Positions 13,241 to 13,990 of a stretch of 13,990 bases of DNA are shown here, piece after piece. Positions within the stretch are counted from its first letter, which is position 1. Each line of letters starts with the position of its first letter. Both the position numbers and the translations under genes were made by a program. The notes under the pieces were generated by a model. That model was not told where the DNA came from. It saw nothing but the letters and a program-made list of their open reading frames with translations, and did no database searches. Source of the DNA: Dehalococcoidales bacterium (GTDB lineage: Bacteria > Chloroflexota > Dehalococcoidia > Dehalococcoidales > UBA5760); assembly GCA_028717305.1 (NCBI GenBank), contig JAQUOC010000027.1, positions 1-13,990 of the forward strand, read 5' to 3'.

Positions 13241-13990
13241 AACCCTTCCTTAACAGCAAAATTGGCAATCACGGCCTGTCCCAGGGCAACCCCGCCATCA
13301 TTACAGGGCACCATCTGGTGAGTAAGCACACCAAAGCCCTCTCTCCTTAATGCCGAGGTAGCCAGTTTTAGCAGAAGACGGTTCTGGAAAACACCTCCGC
13401 TCAATACCACTTCCTTAATGCCACTTACTCCGGCAATGACCCGGCACATCCGGGTGATAATTTGAGCGACGGTATGATGGAATCTGGCTGATATTATCGG
13501 GGCCGGAACTCCTGCCCTGACATCCCGAGCTACCGCTGAAATAATACCAGCTAATTTTACCACCCTTACCCCCTGCTCATCAATGATAGCAAAGGGATAT
13601 GATTCACTCTCAAGATCCTCCACATTATCGGGAGCAGCCATCTCGAGCTCAATCGCCGCTTGCGCCTCATAGTCTATTTTCCCCCTCACCCCGGCCAGAG
13701 CCGAAACAGCATCGAAAAGTCGCCCGGCGCTTGAGGTAAGCGGGGAATTTACCCTCCGCTCCAGTTGTTTACTCACTATTTCGACCTCACCAGGATCAAG
13801 CCCAGCCAAAGGGAAACCGGTTAACGGGAAGTCTTTACCGAGCAAGGTATAGAGGTAACTTAAGGCCATACGACAAGGTTTCTTAATAGCAGCGGCACCT
13901 CCCGGTAGGGGGACATACTCCAGTTGTCCCATCCTACGGAAGGAATCCAAACCAGCAAGCAGGAACTCACCACCCCAGATTGTGCCATCG
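13231..13990 (-). CDS. hypF: HypF carbamoyltransferase, C-terminal part (runs off right edge)
   Basis: HypF uses carbamoyl phosphate and ATP to make carbamoyl-adenylate and passes the carbamoyl group to HypE. Only the C-terminal part of the Kae1/TobZ-like domain is in the window. The reading frame stays open to position 13990, and its first codons read DGTIWGGEFLLAGLDSF, the conserved HypF segment, so the gene clearly begins beyond the edge and the internal TTG near 13950 is not its start. Other family marks are PGGAAAIKKPCRMAL, FHHTVAQII (metal site), SGGVFQNRLL and CNDGGVALGQA near the end. The acylphosphatase, zinc-finger and YrdC-like domains are not visible here. The stop overlaps the hypC start, making hypF the upstream neighbour in the operon. 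Confidence 0.95.
   Translation of the reverse strand, partial: DGTIWGGEFLLAGLDSFRRMGQLEYVPLPGGAAAIKKPCRMALSYLYTLLGKDFPLTGFPLAGLDPGEVEIVSKQLERRVNSPLTSSAGRLFDAVSALAGVRGKIDYEAQAAIELEMAAPDNVEDLESESYPFAIIDEQGVRVVKLAGIISAVARDVRAGVPAPIISARFHHTVAQIITRMCRVIAGVSGIKEVVLSGGVFQNRLLLKLATSALRREGFGVLTHQMVPCNDGGVALGQAVIANFAVKEGLCV

Noticed and set aside
13231..13950. A complete 239-residue protein starting at a TTG near 13950
   Set aside because: The frame stays open upstream and reads the conserved HypF segment DGTIWGGEF, so this is the end of hypF cut by the window.
1..13990. CRISPR arrays, tRNA or rRNA genes, insertion sequences
   Set aside because: No regularly spaced repeats, cloverleaf-like genes, transposase frames or terminal inverted repeats were seen on either strand.

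Overview
The window carries a complete cytoplasmic, multi-subunit [NiFe]-hydrogenase operon on the + strand (about 1643-9771). It faces a convergent hydrogenase-maturation operon, hypF-C-D-E-A-B, on the - strand (13990 down to 9853). The organism is most likely a strict anaerobe with about 50 percent GC. The cluster-rich soluble oxidoreductase and the corrinoid-enzyme reactivation protein would suit an acetogen-like or Dehalococcoidia/Chloroflexota-type bacterium, or a Firmicute. The taxon is a guess, because no rRNA or marker gene is present.

Left edge (1-1318, - strand): the 5' end of a DpnI-family restriction endonuclease runs off position 1. It is preceded by a 106-residue protein of unknown function, then by a protein resembling the reactivation domain of cobalamin-dependent methionine synthase. 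The 324-bp divergent intergenic region (1319-1642) holds candidate promoters for both directions, repeated CTATTATG motifs and a perfect 12-bp palindrome.

Hydrogenase operon (1643-9771): a NuoE/HydC-like [2Fe-2S] subunit; a 1054-residue fusion of a NuoF/HydB-like flavoprotein with a complete GltD/NfnB-like FAD-NAD(P)H oxidoreductase; a 655-residue NuoG/HydA-like subunit with a molybdopterin-enzyme-like C-terminal half; HoxY-like small and HoxH-like large subunits; and the endopeptidase that processes the large subunit. The arrangement resembles the electron-bifurcating NiFe-HydABCSL type, but one polypeptide carries both the NADH/FMN unit and an NADPH-type FAD unit. I infer a soluble hydrogenase linking H2 with NAD(H), NADP(H) and possibly ferredoxin. 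About eleven Fe-S clusters can be read from the cysteine motifs.

The two operons converge on a hairpin terminator (9781-9833). The hyp genes supply the Fe(CN)2CO ligands (HypF, HypE, HypC, HypD) and nickel (HypA, HypB), and the protease gene at the end of the structural operon performs the last maturation step. The window therefore contains nearly everything needed to make this enzyme. HypF is cut off by the right edge.
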